A stretch of 64,000 nt of DNA. Origin: Microbacterium azadirachtae (GTDB lineage: Bacteria > Actinomycetota > Actinomycetes > Actinomycetales > Microbacteriaceae). Numbering within the stretch: the stretch's first letter is position 1; each line of letters starts with the position of its first letter. Location of the stretch: the NCBI RefSeq assembly GCF_000956545.1, contig NZ_JYIT01000075.1:1-64000 (forward strand), given 5' to 3'. A program made the position numbers and the translations under genes. The notes beneath the pieces are model-generated. The model was given only the letters and a program-made list of their open reading frames with translations. It had not been told where the DNA came from and ran no database searches. Below, one piece after another: positions 25,377 to 34,331 of the stretch.

Positions 25377-27710
25377 TCAGTCCACGAGGTCGAGGGCCGT
25401 GCGGACGATGCTGTCGACGTCGATGCCGTGGTAGCGGTAGACGTCCTCCAGGTCGCCGGCCTGCCCGAAGCGGCTGACCCCCAGGTGCCGCGCGGGCACC
25501 CCGCGCACGCCGGCGAGGAAGGCGAGGGCGTGCGGGTGCCCGTCCAGCACGGTCACCAGCGGCACGGCCCGATCCGCCGGCAGGAGCTGCTCGAGGATCC
25601 AGCTCTCCCCGTCGCCGTCGCCGTCGCGGGCACGCAGAGCCTCGAAGAGCAGGCCGGGGCTCGTCACGCACACCACGTCGGCCGCGCATCCCAGCGCCTC
25701 GAGACGGTCCGCCGCGGCGCAGGCCTCGGGGATCATCGCGCCCATGGCGGCGATCGCCACCCGCGGCGCATCGGCCGAGCGCAGCCGGAATCCGCCGGCG
25801 ACGACCTGGCGCCGCCGGCGCTCCCGGGCCGCCGGGTCGGACGGGATCGCGGCGAGCGCCTGATCGACGGGCTTGGTGGACAGGCGCAGATAGGCCGACT
25901 TCCCGCCCGGGCGCCCCATCTGCGCCATGGCCGCGAGAAGCGTCCACTCCACGTCCTGCACGAACGCCGGCTCGTAGCTCGTGCAGCCCGGCTGCTCCAG
26001 GCCGATCGACGGCGTCTTGATGGACTGATGCGCACCGCCCTCGCCGGCGAGGCTCACGCCCGACGGCGTGCCCACGAGGATCGACTGCCCGCCCGCGTAG
26101 ATCCCGTACGACCACGGCTCCAGGGCGCGCTCCACGAACGGGTCGTACAGCACGCCGATCGGATACAGCGGCTGACCCCAGCGACTCCAGGTCGCGCCCA
26201 GCTCGCCGAGGAGGCTGACGAGGTTCACCTCCGCGATGCCGAGCTCGATGTGCTGTCCGCTCGGACGCTCGCGCCAGTGCATGATCGTCTCGCCGTCGTC
26301 GTCGAACCAGTCCGGCCGGTCGTCGGTCGACCACACCCCGACCTTGTTGAGCCACCCGGCGAGGTTGGTGCTGGAACTGACGTCCGGGCTCGCTGTCACC
26401 ACGCGCCGCGCGACCTCGGGGGCGGATCGGGTGAGGTCGAGCAGCACGCGCCCGAGGGCGGCCTGGGTGGTGCCCGTGCCGGCCGGCGTGCGGCCGAAGT
26501 CGACCGGAACCGGATGCGCGGCGGCCGCCGGGACCTCGGGGCGGCGGAGACGCTCGGCGGTCTGCGCGCACAGCACGCCCTCCGCGGTGTCGGCGGCGAA
26601 GCGCCGCCAGGGCGCGGCCGGGTCCTCGCCCAGTCGCTCGGCGAGCTCGGCGTACTGGTCCCGCGTCAGCAGCGAGGAGTGGTTCTGCGGGTGCCCCTCG
26701 GTGGGCAGCCCGTTGCCCTTGATCGTGTACGCGATGATCACCGTCGGCCGGGTGTCGTCGATCCGGGCGAACGCCGCGCGCAGCGCTTCCAGATCGTGGC
26801 CGCCGAGGTTGCGGATCGCCGCGCGCAGGTCGGCGTCGTCGATGCCCTCCAGCAGGGCGCGGATCGCGGCCGCATCCGGCCCCGCACCGGGCAGGCGACG
26901 ACGCAGCTCGTCGACGGGGCAGCGCAGCAGCCTCTGGTACTCCGGGTTCGGCATGTCCAGGATCCGGCCTCGCAGAGCTTCACCGCCCTCCCGGGAGAAC
27001 AGCTCCTCCAGGCGGCGTCCGAACGCGACGGTGATCACCTGCCAGCCGACGGCGGCGAACATGCGCTCGAGCTTGCCTGCCGCGATGTCCGGCACGACCC
27101 GGTCCAGGGACTGCCGGTTGAGGTCGACGATCCACACGATCTCGCCGAGGTCGTGCACGTGCGGATCCAGCAGCGCCTCCCACACCGCTCCCTCGTCGAG
27201 CTCCGCATCGCCCACCAGCGAGTACTGACGCCCCCTCGGCGACTCCCCCGACAGCGAGGAGGCGTAGCGGCGGGCGATCGCACCCCAGATCGGCGCCGTG
27301 GCTCCGATCCCGACCGATCCGGTCGAGTAGTCGACGACGTCCGCATCCTTGGTGCGACTCGGGTAGCTCTGCACGCCGCCGAACTGGCGGAGCGACGTCA
27401 TGTGGTGATCCTCGAGGCCGCCCAGGAGGTAGTTGATCGCGTGCAGCACGGGCGAGGCGTGCGGCTTGACCGAGACGCGATCCTCGGGGCGCAGCTGCTC
27501 GAACCACAGCGCGGTCATGATGGTCGCGATCGATGCGCTGGAGGCCTGATGTCCGCCGACCTTGAGGCCGGAGGGGTTGGGGCGCACGCGGTTCGCATGG
27601 TGCACCATCGAGGTGGCCAGCCACAGCACCCGCCGTTCGATGCGGGTCAGGGCGGAGAGCCGGTCGTCGGTCGACACGGCGGCGGGCGCAGGCGCGGTGA
27701 GCGGGGTCAT
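25377..27710 (-). CDS. Transketolase / pyruvate dehydrogenase E1-like thiamine-diphosphate enzyme
   Basis: A 777-residue single-chain ThDP enzyme similar to the homodimeric PDH E1 and transketolase. Visible elements are GGHQASSASIATIMTALWF, the ThDP motif start VGDAELDEGAVWEAL followed by IVDLNRQSLDR, the pyrimidine-domain segment HIELGIAEVNLVSLLGELG and a transketolase C-terminal domain. It is clearly shorter than typical AceE (about 890 residues), so a PDH role is uncertain; such proteins are often annotated only as transketolase-like. AGGAGGAATCCG precedes the ATG at 27710. It is divergent from an Lrp-type regulator with a palindrome between them, so that regulator probably controls it. 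Confidence 0.83.
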   Translation of the reverse strand: MTPLTAPAPAAVSTDDRLSALTRIERRVLWLATSMVHHANRVRPNPSGLKVGGHQASSASIATIMTALWFEQLRPEDRVSVKPHASPVLHAINYLLGGLEDHHMTSLRQFGGVQSYPSRTKDADVVDYSTGSVGIGATAPIWGAIARRYASSLSGESPRGRQYSLVGDAELDEGAVWEALLDPHVHDLGEIVWIVDLNRQSLDRVVPDIAAGKLERMFAAVGWQVITVAFGRRLEELFSREGGEALRGRILDMPNPEYQRLLRCPVDELRRRLPGAGPDAAAIRALLEGIDDADLRAAIRNLGGHDLEALRAAFARIDDTRPTVIIAYTIKGNGLPTEGHPQNHSSLLTRDQYAELAERLGEDPAAPWRRFAADTAEGVLCAQTAERLRRPEVPAAAAHPVPVDFGRTPAGTGTTQAALGRVLLDLTRSAPEVARRVVTASPDVSSSTNLAGWLNKVGVWSTDDRPDWFDDDGETIMHWRERPSGQHIELGIAEVNLVSLLGELGATWSRWGQPLYPIGVLYDPFVERALEPWSYGIYAGGQSILVGTPSGVSLAGEGGAHQSIKTPSIGLEQPGCTSYEPAFVQDVEWTLLAAMAQMGRPGGKSAYLRLSTKPVDQALAAIPSDPAARERRRRQVVAGGFRLRSADAPRVAIAAMGAMIPEACAAADRLEALGCAADVVCVTSPGLLFEALRARDGDGDGESWILEQLLPADRAVPLVTVLDGHPHALAFLAGVRGVPARHLGVSRFGQAGDLEDVYRYHGIDVDSIVRTALDLVD

Positions 27711-27873
27711 CGGATTCCTCCTCGGACGGGCGCGCGGCGTCCTCGCCGCGGCCTCGATGCCGGCCCTCGTGGGGTGTCGCGCCGGCGCGCGCGTCGCGAA
27801 CCGGAACGAAGCATCTGTGCAGAAGCAGATTGTCGCCCTATTGCACCAGCGCCACACCACCCTGACAATAGAT

Positions 27874-27895
27874 TGATCTGATGTTGATCAGATCA
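27874..27895. promoter_or_regulatory. Palindromic operator between the Lrp-type regulator and the transketolase-like gene
   Basis: TGATCTGAT - GTTG - ATCAGATCA is a perfect 9-base inverted repeat with a 4-base spacer. It lies in the divergent intergenic region about 160 bases from the enzyme gene start and 40 bases before the regulator start. An Lrp/AsnC dimer would be expected to bind such a site. A possible minus-strand promoter (TTGTCA, 17 bases, TGCAAT) lies next to it at about 27834-27870. Confidence 0.7.
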
Positions 27896-27934
27896 CTCAA
27901 AACAGCCTCTCCCCGAAGATCGGACGTGATCAGG

Positions 27935-28393
27935 ATGAGCCCTCGCGCCGCGGACCGCACGGACACCGCCCTCCTGCGCCAGTTGATCCGCTCCCCCGCC
28001 GCCACGATCGTCGCCCTCGCCGAGGCGACCGGCCTCGCCCGCAACACGGTGCGGTCGCGCCTGGACCGCTACGAACGCGAGGGCGTGCTGCGCTCGCTCG
28101 AGCGCCGGGTCGATCCGGCCTTCCTCGGCTATCCGCTCGGCGCCTACATCGTCACGCGGGTCACCCAGCGAAAGCTCGACAGCGTGGGCGCAGAGCTGGC
28201 CGGCATCCCGGAGGTCATCGAGGTGCTCGGGCTCTCCGGCGTCACCGACCTGCTGATCCGGGTCGCCGCCCGCGACACCGACGACCTGTACCGCATCGCA
28301 GGACGGATCCTCGACGTCGACGGGGTCAAGCGCACCAGCACCGGCCTCGTCATGCGCGAGATGGTCCCCTACCGCGTGGCCCAGCTGCTCTGA
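27935..28393 (+). CDS. Lrp/AsnC family transcriptional regulator
   Basis: A 152-residue Lrp/AsnC regulator: N-terminal HTH (TDTALLRQLIRSPAATIV..., ATGLARNTVRSRLDRYEREG) and a C-terminal RAM ligand-binding domain (GAYIVTRVTQRKLDSVGAEL, VTDLLIRVAARDTDDLYRIA). The start at 27935 (MSPRAADRTD) is chosen because it places the HTH at the usual distance from the N-terminus; GTG 27926 and ATG 27881 are alternatives, the latter inside the palindromic operator. Divergent from the transketolase-like gene, which is its likely target together with its own gene. Confidence 0.9.
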   Translation: MSPRAADRTDTALLRQLIRSPAATIVALAEATGLARNTVRSRLDRYEREGVLRSLERRVDPAFLGYPLGAYIVTRVTQRKLDSVGAELAGIPEVIEVLGLSGVTDLLIRVAARDTDDLYRIAGRILDVDGVKRTSTGLVMREMVPYRVAQLL

Positions 28394-28423
28394 GCCGTCC
28401 GACGATCCGCCCCGACGTCGTGG

Positions 28424-29836
28424 TCAGCTCTCGCGCGAGGGCTCGGAGCGACGGCGGGCCCAGGCCCCCGCGGATTCGCTCGACAGCGCGAGCAGCGCCA
28501 GGCACTGCAGAGACGCCGCGAGCAGCGTGCCGTTGAAGCCGAGTGCGGCCCGCCCGTCGATGTAGTCGATCGCGGTCGAGAGCACCCCGATCGCCAGCAG
28601 CACCATGAGCACGGCCCTCGAGCGGCGACCCCGCCGCAGCACCGCCCACGCCATCAGCAGCTGCGCGAGCGAGACCAGCACGCCGAAGCCGATCACCACG
28701 AGCAGCACGACGGCCTGATCCGTGGGCCCGTCGGCCAGGATCCGGCGGATGTCCGCATCGGTCGCTGCGCCGATCAGCAGCCCGCCCAGATCCAGCAGCG
28801 CCCCCAGCACCACGACCCCCACGGCGAAGAACGTCGACAGCGGTGCGCGCCGGATCGAGCGCTGGGCGGTGACGCGCAGCGGCTCGCCGCGCCCGGGCCT
28901 TCGTCGCTGCGCCGTGGCATCGCCGGATGCGGGCGGCGGATCCGTCGCGGGAATCGGATCCGTCGCGCGGGGGACGACCACCGCTGTCACGTCGAGGATC
29001 GGCAGATGGCCGTCGGTGATGAAGCGGTCGCCGCCGCCGTTGCGCGAGTGATAGCCGGTGGTGAAGTCGCGCAGGTCGCGCACCCGCACCGCGGGGTCGG
29101 CCTCGCGGGCGCTCTGCACCACGAAGTCGCGCTCGATGTCGGTGTTCTCGTCGATGCGGTGGGTCACCTGCAGGGTGAACAGGCTGAGCCCCACGTCGGT
29201 GTCGTAGGTTCCCGCGCCCAGCCAGTCGGTCTGGGCGCCGCCGGGCAGCAGCCACCCGGGCGGGCAGTGCCAGAACCGCACGTGGTGGCGCTGCTTCGGA
29301 TTGCCCGCGACCTCCTGCTGATAGGCCACGTCGTGACGGCGCCCGAACAGCATCAGGGGAGAGACCGGCGCGGTCGGGTAGCTCCGCCGCGTCAGCGTCG
29401 AGACGATGATCCCCCACGTCGACATCGCGGTGATCTCGTCCGCGCGGTGCCAGCCCGCACGCGTCATGACGGCGTCGAGCTGCTCGGCCGTGCCGTCGAC
29501 GCCGAGGTTCACCGGATCCCCGAGCAGGCCGTCGGCGGTGCGGGTGCGCCCGAAGAAGTAGTCGGGCACGTAGAGGTCCGAGAGCATGCGGTGCAGACGC
29601 GGCAGCACGAGGTACGCCATGATCGCCCACACCGGCACGAACAGCAGCACCGACCAGGCGTACCGGAACGTCTGCAGCGAGATGATCACCGCGAGCCAGA
29701 CCGCCGAGGCCGTGCCGACGAGGAAGGCGATCCGGTCGAACACCGTGGACGACGGCAGCGGTTGCTGCATCTGCAGCGCCCAGCGGCGTCTCGACGGGTG
29801 CTGCCCGTCGGCGTGCGCGGGATCGGTGCCGGTCAC
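28424..29836 (-). CDS. LssY C-terminal domain membrane protein
   Basis: A 470-residue membrane protein. Two helices near residues 35-75 (FDRIAFLVGTASAVWLAVII, LLFVPVWAIMAYLVLPRL) are followed by a soluble LssY_C-like domain (GDPVNLGVDGTAEQLDAVM, AGWHRADEITAMSTW, FGRRHDVAYQQEV, HHVRFWHCP, DIERDFVVQSARE) and four more helices at the C-terminus. LssY_C domains occur in several membrane protein families, and their function is not established. The GTG start at 29836 has AAGGAGAG nine bases upstream. It is convergent with the Lrp gene. Confidence 0.82.
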   Translation of the reverse strand: MTGTDPAHADGQHPSRRRWALQMQQPLPSSTVFDRIAFLVGTASAVWLAVIISLQTFRYAWSVLLFVPVWAIMAYLVLPRLHRMLSDLYVPDYFFGRTRTADGLLGDPVNLGVDGTAEQLDAVMTRAGWHRADEITAMSTWGIIVSTLTRRSYPTAPVSPLMLFGRRHDVAYQQEVAGNPKQRHHVRFWHCPPGWLLPGGAQTDWLGAGTYDTDVGLSLFTLQVTHRIDENTDIERDFVVQSAREADPAVRVRDLRDFTTGYHSRNGGGDRFITDGHLPILDVTAVVVPRATDPIPATDPPPASGDATAQRRRPGRGEPLRVTAQRSIRRAPLSTFFAVGVVVLGALLDLGGLLIGAATDADIRRILADGPTDQAVVLLVVIGFGVLVSLAQLLMAWAVLRRGRRSRAVLMVLLAIGVLSTAIDYIDGRAALGFNGTLLAASLQCLALLALSSESAGAWARRRSEPSRES

Positions 29837-29956
29837 GGGGGCTCTCCTTCTCGGTCGTCCTCATCCTGGCACGGCCGACGGGCTCACCGCCCTGACCCGG
29901 CGCACCTGGTCGGGATCACGCCGCGGGATCGGATAGACTGATCAGGTTGTCCTCCT

Positions 29957-30044
29957 GGTGACGTGTCCGAGCGGCCGAAGGAGCACGCTTGGAAAGCGTG
30001 TGTTGTGCAAGCAACCGCGGGTTCGAATCCCGCCGTCACCGCCA
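29957..30044 (+). tRNA. tRNA-Ser (anticodon GGA), CCA encoded
   Basis: The 88-base sequence folds with acceptor arm GGTGACG/CGTCACC, discriminator G and encoded CCA. The anticodon arm CACGC-TTGGAAA-GCGTG gives anticodon GGA (codons UCC and UCU). A long variable arm (TGTTGTGCAAGCAACC) marks it as a class II tRNA, and the T arm carries GGTTCGAATCC. A strong hairpin follows four bases downstream. Confidence 0.97.
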
Positions 30045-30047
30045 GAT

Positions 30048-30094
30048 CGAAGGCCCCGACTCCCGCAGAAGCCGCGGGGAGATCGGGGCCTTCG
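30048..30094 (+). terminator. Hairpin terminator after tRNA-Ser
   Basis: CGAAGGCCCCGA pairs perfectly with TCGGGGCCTTCG, and the loop itself can form CCCGC/GCGGG. There is no long T tract, as is usual for terminators in this genome. Confidence 0.75.
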
Positions 30095-30142
30095 TCACGT
30101 CCCTGCCGGACCGGTCGGCCGGCAGGCACCGTGGCCGGCGTC

Positions 30143-30820
30143 TCACTCGGCGAGCGCCTCCGCGACCTGGGAGAGGTGGCGGGCCAGCATCTCCCGCGCC
30201 GCCTCCGCCGAGCCCGACGCGATCGCTTCGACGATGCGCGCGTGCTCCTCGTCCGATGACGACTGCCGGGCCTTGGTGATGTTGAGGAACTCGGACTGGG
30301 GATCCAGCGCCTGCCGCAGCGAGTCGACCATGGCGGCGAGCACGGGGTTGCCACTGGCCTCCGCGATCAGGCGATGGAACTCACCGTCCAGGCGCACCCA
30401 TGCCCGCAGGTCCGCCGCCTGACGCATCCGGTCCAGCAGGGAGCGCATCCGCTCGAGCTGCTCGGGCGTGCGGCGCTCGGCGGCGTAGCCCGCGGCGGGG
30501 ATCTCGATGTGCGGCCGCGCCTCGATCAGGTCGACCGCGGAGTAGCCGCCGAACATGAGTTGAGAGCGGGGCTTCTTCGCACGGATGTACGTGCCGCTGC
30601 CCGTCAGCGTCTCGGTCAGGCCGAGCGTCGCGCAGGCGCCGAGCGCCTCGCGCAGGATCGCCCGGCTCACGCCGAATCTCCGGGCCAGTTCGACTTCCCC
30701 GGGAAGACGGTCGCCGATCGCCACGCCGTCGCTCGCGATGAGGGCCTGCAGGGCCTGGAACGTCGCCTCCGCCGCGCTCACGCGCTTAATCGGGGTGACG
30801 GGAACAGCGTCCTCGAGCAC
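30143..30820 (-). CDS. FadR-subfamily GntR transcriptional regulator
   Basis: A 225-residue GntR regulator. The winged HTH reads GDRLPGEVELARRFGVSRAI then LREALGACATLGLTETLTG and GTYIRA. The C-terminal FCD domain has LIEARPHIEIPAAGYAAER, WVRLDGEFHRLIAEASGNPV and DEEHARIVEAIASGSAE, with Asp and His residues that usually bind a metal. The GTG at 30820 is chosen because GGGGGAG lies four bases upstream. It is divergent from an asparagine permease and asparaginase, so it probably senses asparagine, aspartate or a related acid and represses them; this is inferred from position. Confidence 0.9.
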   Translation of the reverse strand: MLEDAVPVTPIKRVSAAEATFQALQALIASDGVAIGDRLPGEVELARRFGVSRAILREALGACATLGLTETLTGSGTYIRAKKPRSQLMFGGYSAVDLIEARPHIEIPAAGYAAERRTPEQLERMRSLLDRMRQAADLRAWVRLDGEFHRLIAEASGNPVLAAMVDSLRQALDPQSEFLNITKARQSSSDEEHARIVEAIASGSAEAAREMLARHLSQVAEALAE

Positions 30821-30911
30821 GATCTCCCCCGGTCTTCTGGAAGCCCCAGCATACCGACGCCCTCTCAGGCCTCGATGCGCCGATGTTGCACGCCCCTCCC
30901 CCTCGCCATAA

Positions 30912-30924
30912 GCTGTCCGACAGC
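30912..30924. promoter_or_regulatory. Palindromic operator candidate for the FadR-type regulator
   Basis: GCTGTC-C-GACAGC is a perfect 6-base inverted repeat around one base, in the divergent intergenic region 38 bases before the permease start. FadR-subfamily operators are usually short palindromes of this kind. No data tie it to this regulator. Confidence 0.5.
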
Positions 30925-30961
30925 CAGACAGAAACCATCGACGATGCAGGAAGGCATTGGG

Positions 30962-32461
30962 GTGACGCAGAACAACGAGGTTCGGGTCGAGAACGAGCGG
31001 CAGGAGGTCGTCGCGGACGTCGGCGACCAGGGATATCGCAAGGCGCTCAAGCGCCGGCACATGAACATGATCGCCATCGGCGGCTCGATCGGAACGGGGC
31101 TGTTCCTCGGAGCGAGCGGCCGCATGGAGATCGCGGGACCGTCGCTCGCCGTCGTCTACATCGTCTGCGGCCTCTTCGCCTTCATCGTCGTCAGGGCGCT
31201 CGGAGAGCTGGTGATGTACCGGCCGTCGTCGGGCGCGTTCGTCTCGTACGCCCGTGAGTTCATGGGCGAGAAGGGCGCCTTCACGGTCGGGTGGCTGTTC
31301 TTCCTCGACTGGGGCACCACGGTCATCGCCGACATCACCGCGATCGCCCTCTACACCCACTTCTGGTCGTTCTTCACGCCGATCCCCCAGTGGGTCATCG
31401 CCCTCGTGGCGCTCATCATCGTCATGGCGATGAACGTCACGTCCGCGGTGCTGTTCGGGGAGCTGGAGTACTGGTTCGCGCTGATCAAGGTGGGCGCGAT
31501 CGTGCTGTTCGGGATCCTCGGCATCTCCCTCATCGTCACGCAGACGCCCATCGACGGGCATCGTCCCGGCCTCGCCATGATCACCGAGAACGGGGGCTTC
31601 TTCCCGATGGGGATCGGCGCCATGTTCGTCATCGCCCTCGGCGTGGTCTTCGCCTACGGCGGCACCGAGATGGTCGGCGTCGCCGCGGGCGAGGCCAAGG
31701 ATGCGCGCGCCGTCGTCCCCCGCGCGGTCAACTCGATCATGTGGCGCATCATGCTCTTCTACGCCGGCTCGGTCGTGCTGTTCACGCTCCTGATGCCGTG
31801 GAACGCGTACAAGGCGAACGAGAGCCCTTTCGTGACGGTGATGAGCGCCATCGGCGTCCCGCACGCCGGCGACATCATGAACCTCGTCGTGCTCACCGCC
31901 GCCATGTCGAGCCTGAACGCCGGGCTGTACTCCACGGGTCGCACGCTCCGCTCGCTCGCGATGGCGGGTACCGGCCCGAAGTTCGCCCGGCGGATGAACA
32001 AGGCCGGAGTGCCGTACGGCGGGATCCTGATCACCACCGGCCTCGGCGTGATCGGCGTCTTCCTGAACATGGTCGTCCCCGGCCAGGTGTTCGAGATCGT
32101 GCTCAACCTCGCCGGCCTCGGGATCGTCGGCGTCTGGGCGTCGATCATCGTCTGCCACTGGCTGTTCGTCCGCAGGATGAAGGCGGAGGGGCGCGAGCGC
32201 CCGTCGTTCCGGCTGCCCTGGGCGCCCGTCACCAACGGCATCACCCTGGGGTTCCTCGCCCTGGTCGTGCTCCTGATGGCGCTCGACCAGGGCGTGGGCC
32301 GCATCACGCTCATCGCCTTCGGCGCCGTGATCGTGCTGCTCGTGGTCGGCTGGTACGCGGTCCGGGGCCGGGTCGACGCACAGGCGCTCACCGCCGCGAT
32401 CGACCTGAGAGGACGCGAGGACGATGCAGGGACGAGGGGAGCAGCGGATGCGGATGGCTGA
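30962..32461 (+). CDS. ansP: L-asparagine permease-like amino acid transporter (APC superfamily)
   Basis: A 499-residue APC-superfamily permease with twelve membrane helices. The first carries the family hallmark RHMNMIAIGGSIGTGLFLGA and is followed by GPSLAVVYIVCGLFAFIVVR and ALGELVMYRPSSGAFVSYAR; FAYGGTEMVGVAAGEAKD is helix 6. It matches the amino acid/asparagine permease (AnsP/GabP/CycA-like) group. The assignment to asparagine rests on the asparaginase gene that overlaps its 3' end. The GTG start at 30962 has AGGAAGG about seven bases upstream. Likely controlled by the divergent FadR-type regulator. Confidence 0.85.
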   Translation: MTQNNEVRVENERQEVVADVGDQGYRKALKRRHMNMIAIGGSIGTGLFLGASGRMEIAGPSLAVVYIVCGLFAFIVVRALGELVMYRPSSGAFVSYAREFMGEKGAFTVGWLFFLDWGTTVIADITAIALYTHFWSFFTPIPQWVIALVALIIVMAMNVTSAVLFGELEYWFALIKVGAIVLFGILGISLIVTQTPIDGHRPGLAMITENGGFFPMGIGAMFVIALGVVFAYGGTEMVGVAAGEAKDARAVVPRAVNSIMWRIMLFYAGSVVLFTLLMPWNAYKANESPFVTVMSAIGVPHAGDIMNLVVLTAAMSSLNAGLYSTGRTLRSLAMAGTGPKFARRMNKAGVPYGGILITTGLGVIGVFLNMVVPGQVFEIVLNLAGLGIVGVWASIIVCHWLFVRRMKAEGRERPSFRLPWAPVTNGITLGFLALVVLLMALDQGVGRITLIAFGAVIVLLVVGWYAVRGRVDAQALTAAIDLRGREDDAGTRGAADADG

Positions 32462-33506
32462 GTCGCGACGGACGGATCCGGCATCGCCCGCGGTCGATCG
32501 GCCGAGATCCTCGGGTCCGCTCGCGGTCCTGTACACGGGCGGCACCTTCGGCATGGTCCCCTCTGCCCAGGGCCTGATCCCGAACCCGCACCTGCGCGAG
32601 GAGGTCGAGGGGCTCATGGCGGACGCCCGGGGAGCCGACGGCGGCCCGCTCGCATGGGTCTACTCGGCGACCGCGTCCGCGGTGGACAGCGCCGAGATGG
32701 ACGATGAGGCCCTCGGCAGGCTCGCGGACCAGCTCCGGGAGATCATCGCCCGGCACGATCCGCGCGGGGTCGTCGTGATCCACGGCAGCGACACCCTCGC
32801 CTACAGCGCCGCGTTCGCCGCCTTCGCGCTCGCCGACCTTCCGACGCCGATCGTGTTCACGGGCGCGCAGCGTCCGCTCGGCGCCGAGGGCTCCGACGCG
32901 GTCGACAACCTCTCACTGGCGGTGGCCGCTGCGGATCGCGACGCTCCGCACGGAGTGCACATCGCCTTCGGCGGATCCCTCCTTCCGGCGGTGCGCGCGA
33001 CCAAGCGATCGACCCAGAGCCTGCGCGCGTTCGCGGCGCCGCGGAGCCTCGCAGAGTCCCCGACCGGAGTCGATCGACGCCTCGCCGCTGCGCTGCGAGA
33101 GGCGGCGGGCACCCCCTCCCCCAGAACCGGGCTGGTCAAGGTCTCGCCCGGGCTCAGCGCGGCGCAGCTCGTCGCCGCATTGGAGGAGTGCCCCACCGGG
33201 ATCGTGCTGGAATGCTACGGATCCGGCACCGCGCCGGCGGTGAGCGGAGGCCTCCTCGGCCCGATCCGCACGGCGACCGCACGCGGCACCGTCGTGCTCG
33301 CCGTGACGCAGTGCGAGCACGGTCCCGTGGTGCTGGACCGCTACGCGGTGGGGTCCGCTCTGGCCGATGCCGGAGCGATCGGCGGCGGCGACATGACGAG
33401 CGAGGCCGCGCTGGGCAAGCTCGGTGCGCTGGTGCGCGCCGGCGTCGTCGGCGACGAGCTCGGGGAGCTCCTCGCGCTGAACCTGATCGGCGAACGGCGC
33501 GGATGA
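32448..33506 (+). CDS. L-asparaginase
   Basis: A 352-residue asparaginase of the bacterial (AnsA/AnsB) family. The first catalytic motif is VLYTGGTFGMVPS with the nucleophilic Thr, the second VVVIHGSDTLAYSAAFAAFA with the Thr-Asp pair, and VFTGAQRPLGAEGSDAVDN is the typical dimer-contact stretch. No signal peptide, so it is cytoplasmic (type I-like). It hydrolyses asparagine to aspartate and ammonia. The start at 32448 has GAGGGGAG six bases upstream and overlaps the permease gene by 14 bases; ATGs at 32424 and 32454 are alternatives. With the permease it forms an uptake-and-degradation pair. Confidence 0.92.
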   Translation: MRMAESRRTDPASPAVDRPRSSGPLAVLYTGGTFGMVPSAQGLIPNPHLREEVEGLMADARGADGGPLAWVYSATASAVDSAEMDDEALGRLADQLREIIARHDPRGVVVIHGSDTLAYSAAFAAFALADLPTPIVFTGAQRPLGAEGSDAVDNLSLAVAAADRDAPHGVHIAFGGSLLPAVRATKRSTQSLRAFAAPRSLAESPTGVDRRLAAALREAAGTPSPRTGLVKVSPGLSAAQLVAALEECPTGIVLECYGSGTAPAVSGGLLGPIRTATARGTVVLAVTQCEHGPVVLDRYAVGSALADAGAIGGGDMTSEAALGKLGALVRAGVVGDELGELLALNLIGERRG

Positions 33507-33508
33507 GA

Positions 33509-33525
33509 CGCCCCGTGGCGGGGCG
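33509..33525 (+). terminator. Short GC hairpin after the asparaginase gene
   Basis: CGCCCCG-TGG-CGGGGCG, two bases after the stop. It is a perfect 7-base stem with a 3-base loop and no T tract. Confidence 0.6.
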
Positions 33526-33650
33526 CCGGCGATGCGCAGCTTCTCCGCCACGAGGGAGCAGACGCGGCGTGCGGTGGACGGGATGTCGGGGGATCTCCCG
33601 CCCGCCGCACGCCGCCACGGCTCCCGCCGGTGCGGATCTTCGGCGCGGGC

Positions 33651-34268
33651 TCAGCGGAGCGATGCCGCCGGGATCGTGATGCCGTAGGTGGTGCTGCCGT
33701 CGCCCGAGGCGAGCTGCGTGAAACCGAGCCGCTCGTAGAACGCACCGGCCGGGGCGTTGGCGGCGTTCATGCTGAGGTGCAGCGCCGGCACGCCGCGACG
33801 CGCGAGCTCGGCGAGGAGGGTGTCGATCAGACGGCGTCCGAGCCCCTGCCCCTGGGTCTCCGGCAGCAGGTCGATATGCAGATGCGCGGGGTACTCCCGC
33901 ACGATCGGGTCGTCGCCCGGCGCCTGCCGGTCGCCGTATGCGATGAAGCGGTCCTGCGCGGTCGGCTCCGACGCTCCCGAACGGCGGTAGCGGTCCTGGC
34001 GGGAGGGCCACCACTCGTCTTGGAACCAGGCGGCGAAGGCGTCGGTGTCGTCGGTGGCGACCACGTAGCCGATGACCCGGCCGTCGTCGGATTCCACCAC
34101 CCAGCACAGGCCGGGGTCGCGCCGCGCGTACGGCACCGCGAACAGATCGCCCCAGAGGGCGTCGTCCTCGAGCATGCCGGTGGCGTCGGCGCCGACGTCC
34201 GCGGTCTTCACGCAGACGTCGTACAGCCCGTCGATGTCGTCGGAGCGGAACGGTCGGATGCGTGCCAC
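33651..34268 (-). CDS. GNAT family N-acetyltransferase
   Basis: A 205-residue GNAT protein. It starts VARIRPFRSDDIDGLYDV, and the acetyl-CoA binding motif A is HLHIDLLPETQGQGLGRRL (Q/RxxGxG/A = QGQGLG), followed by LHLSMNAANAPAGAFYERLG. The N-terminal half (DDALWGDLFAVPYARRDPGL) resembles the group annotated as acetyltransferases or O-GlcNAcase-like acetyltransferases. Substrate unknown. The GTG start at 34268 has GAAGGG five bases upstream; ATG-equivalent starts further up lack a site. Confidence 0.87.
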   Translation of the reverse strand: MARIRPFRSDDIDGLYDVCVKTADVGADATGMLEDDALWGDLFAVPYARRDPGLCWVVESDDGRVIGYVVATDDTDAFAAWFQDEWWPSRQDRYRRSGASEPTAQDRFIAYGDRQAPGDDPIVREYPAHLHIDLLPETQGQGLGRRLIDTLLAELARRGVPALHLSMNAANAPAGAFYERLGFTQLASGDGSTTYGITIPAASLR

Positions 34269-34331
34269 GGAATGCCCTTCGATCGATGCGCCGGCCCTCC
34301 GCACGGGTTCGGGGCCTGCCGCCCCCTCAGC

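Noticed and set aside
25263..27881. An 872-codon plus-strand open frame opposite the transketolase-like gene
   Set aside because: The minus-strand frame has thiamine-diphosphate enzyme motifs and a strong ribosome binding site; the plus-strand translation has neither.
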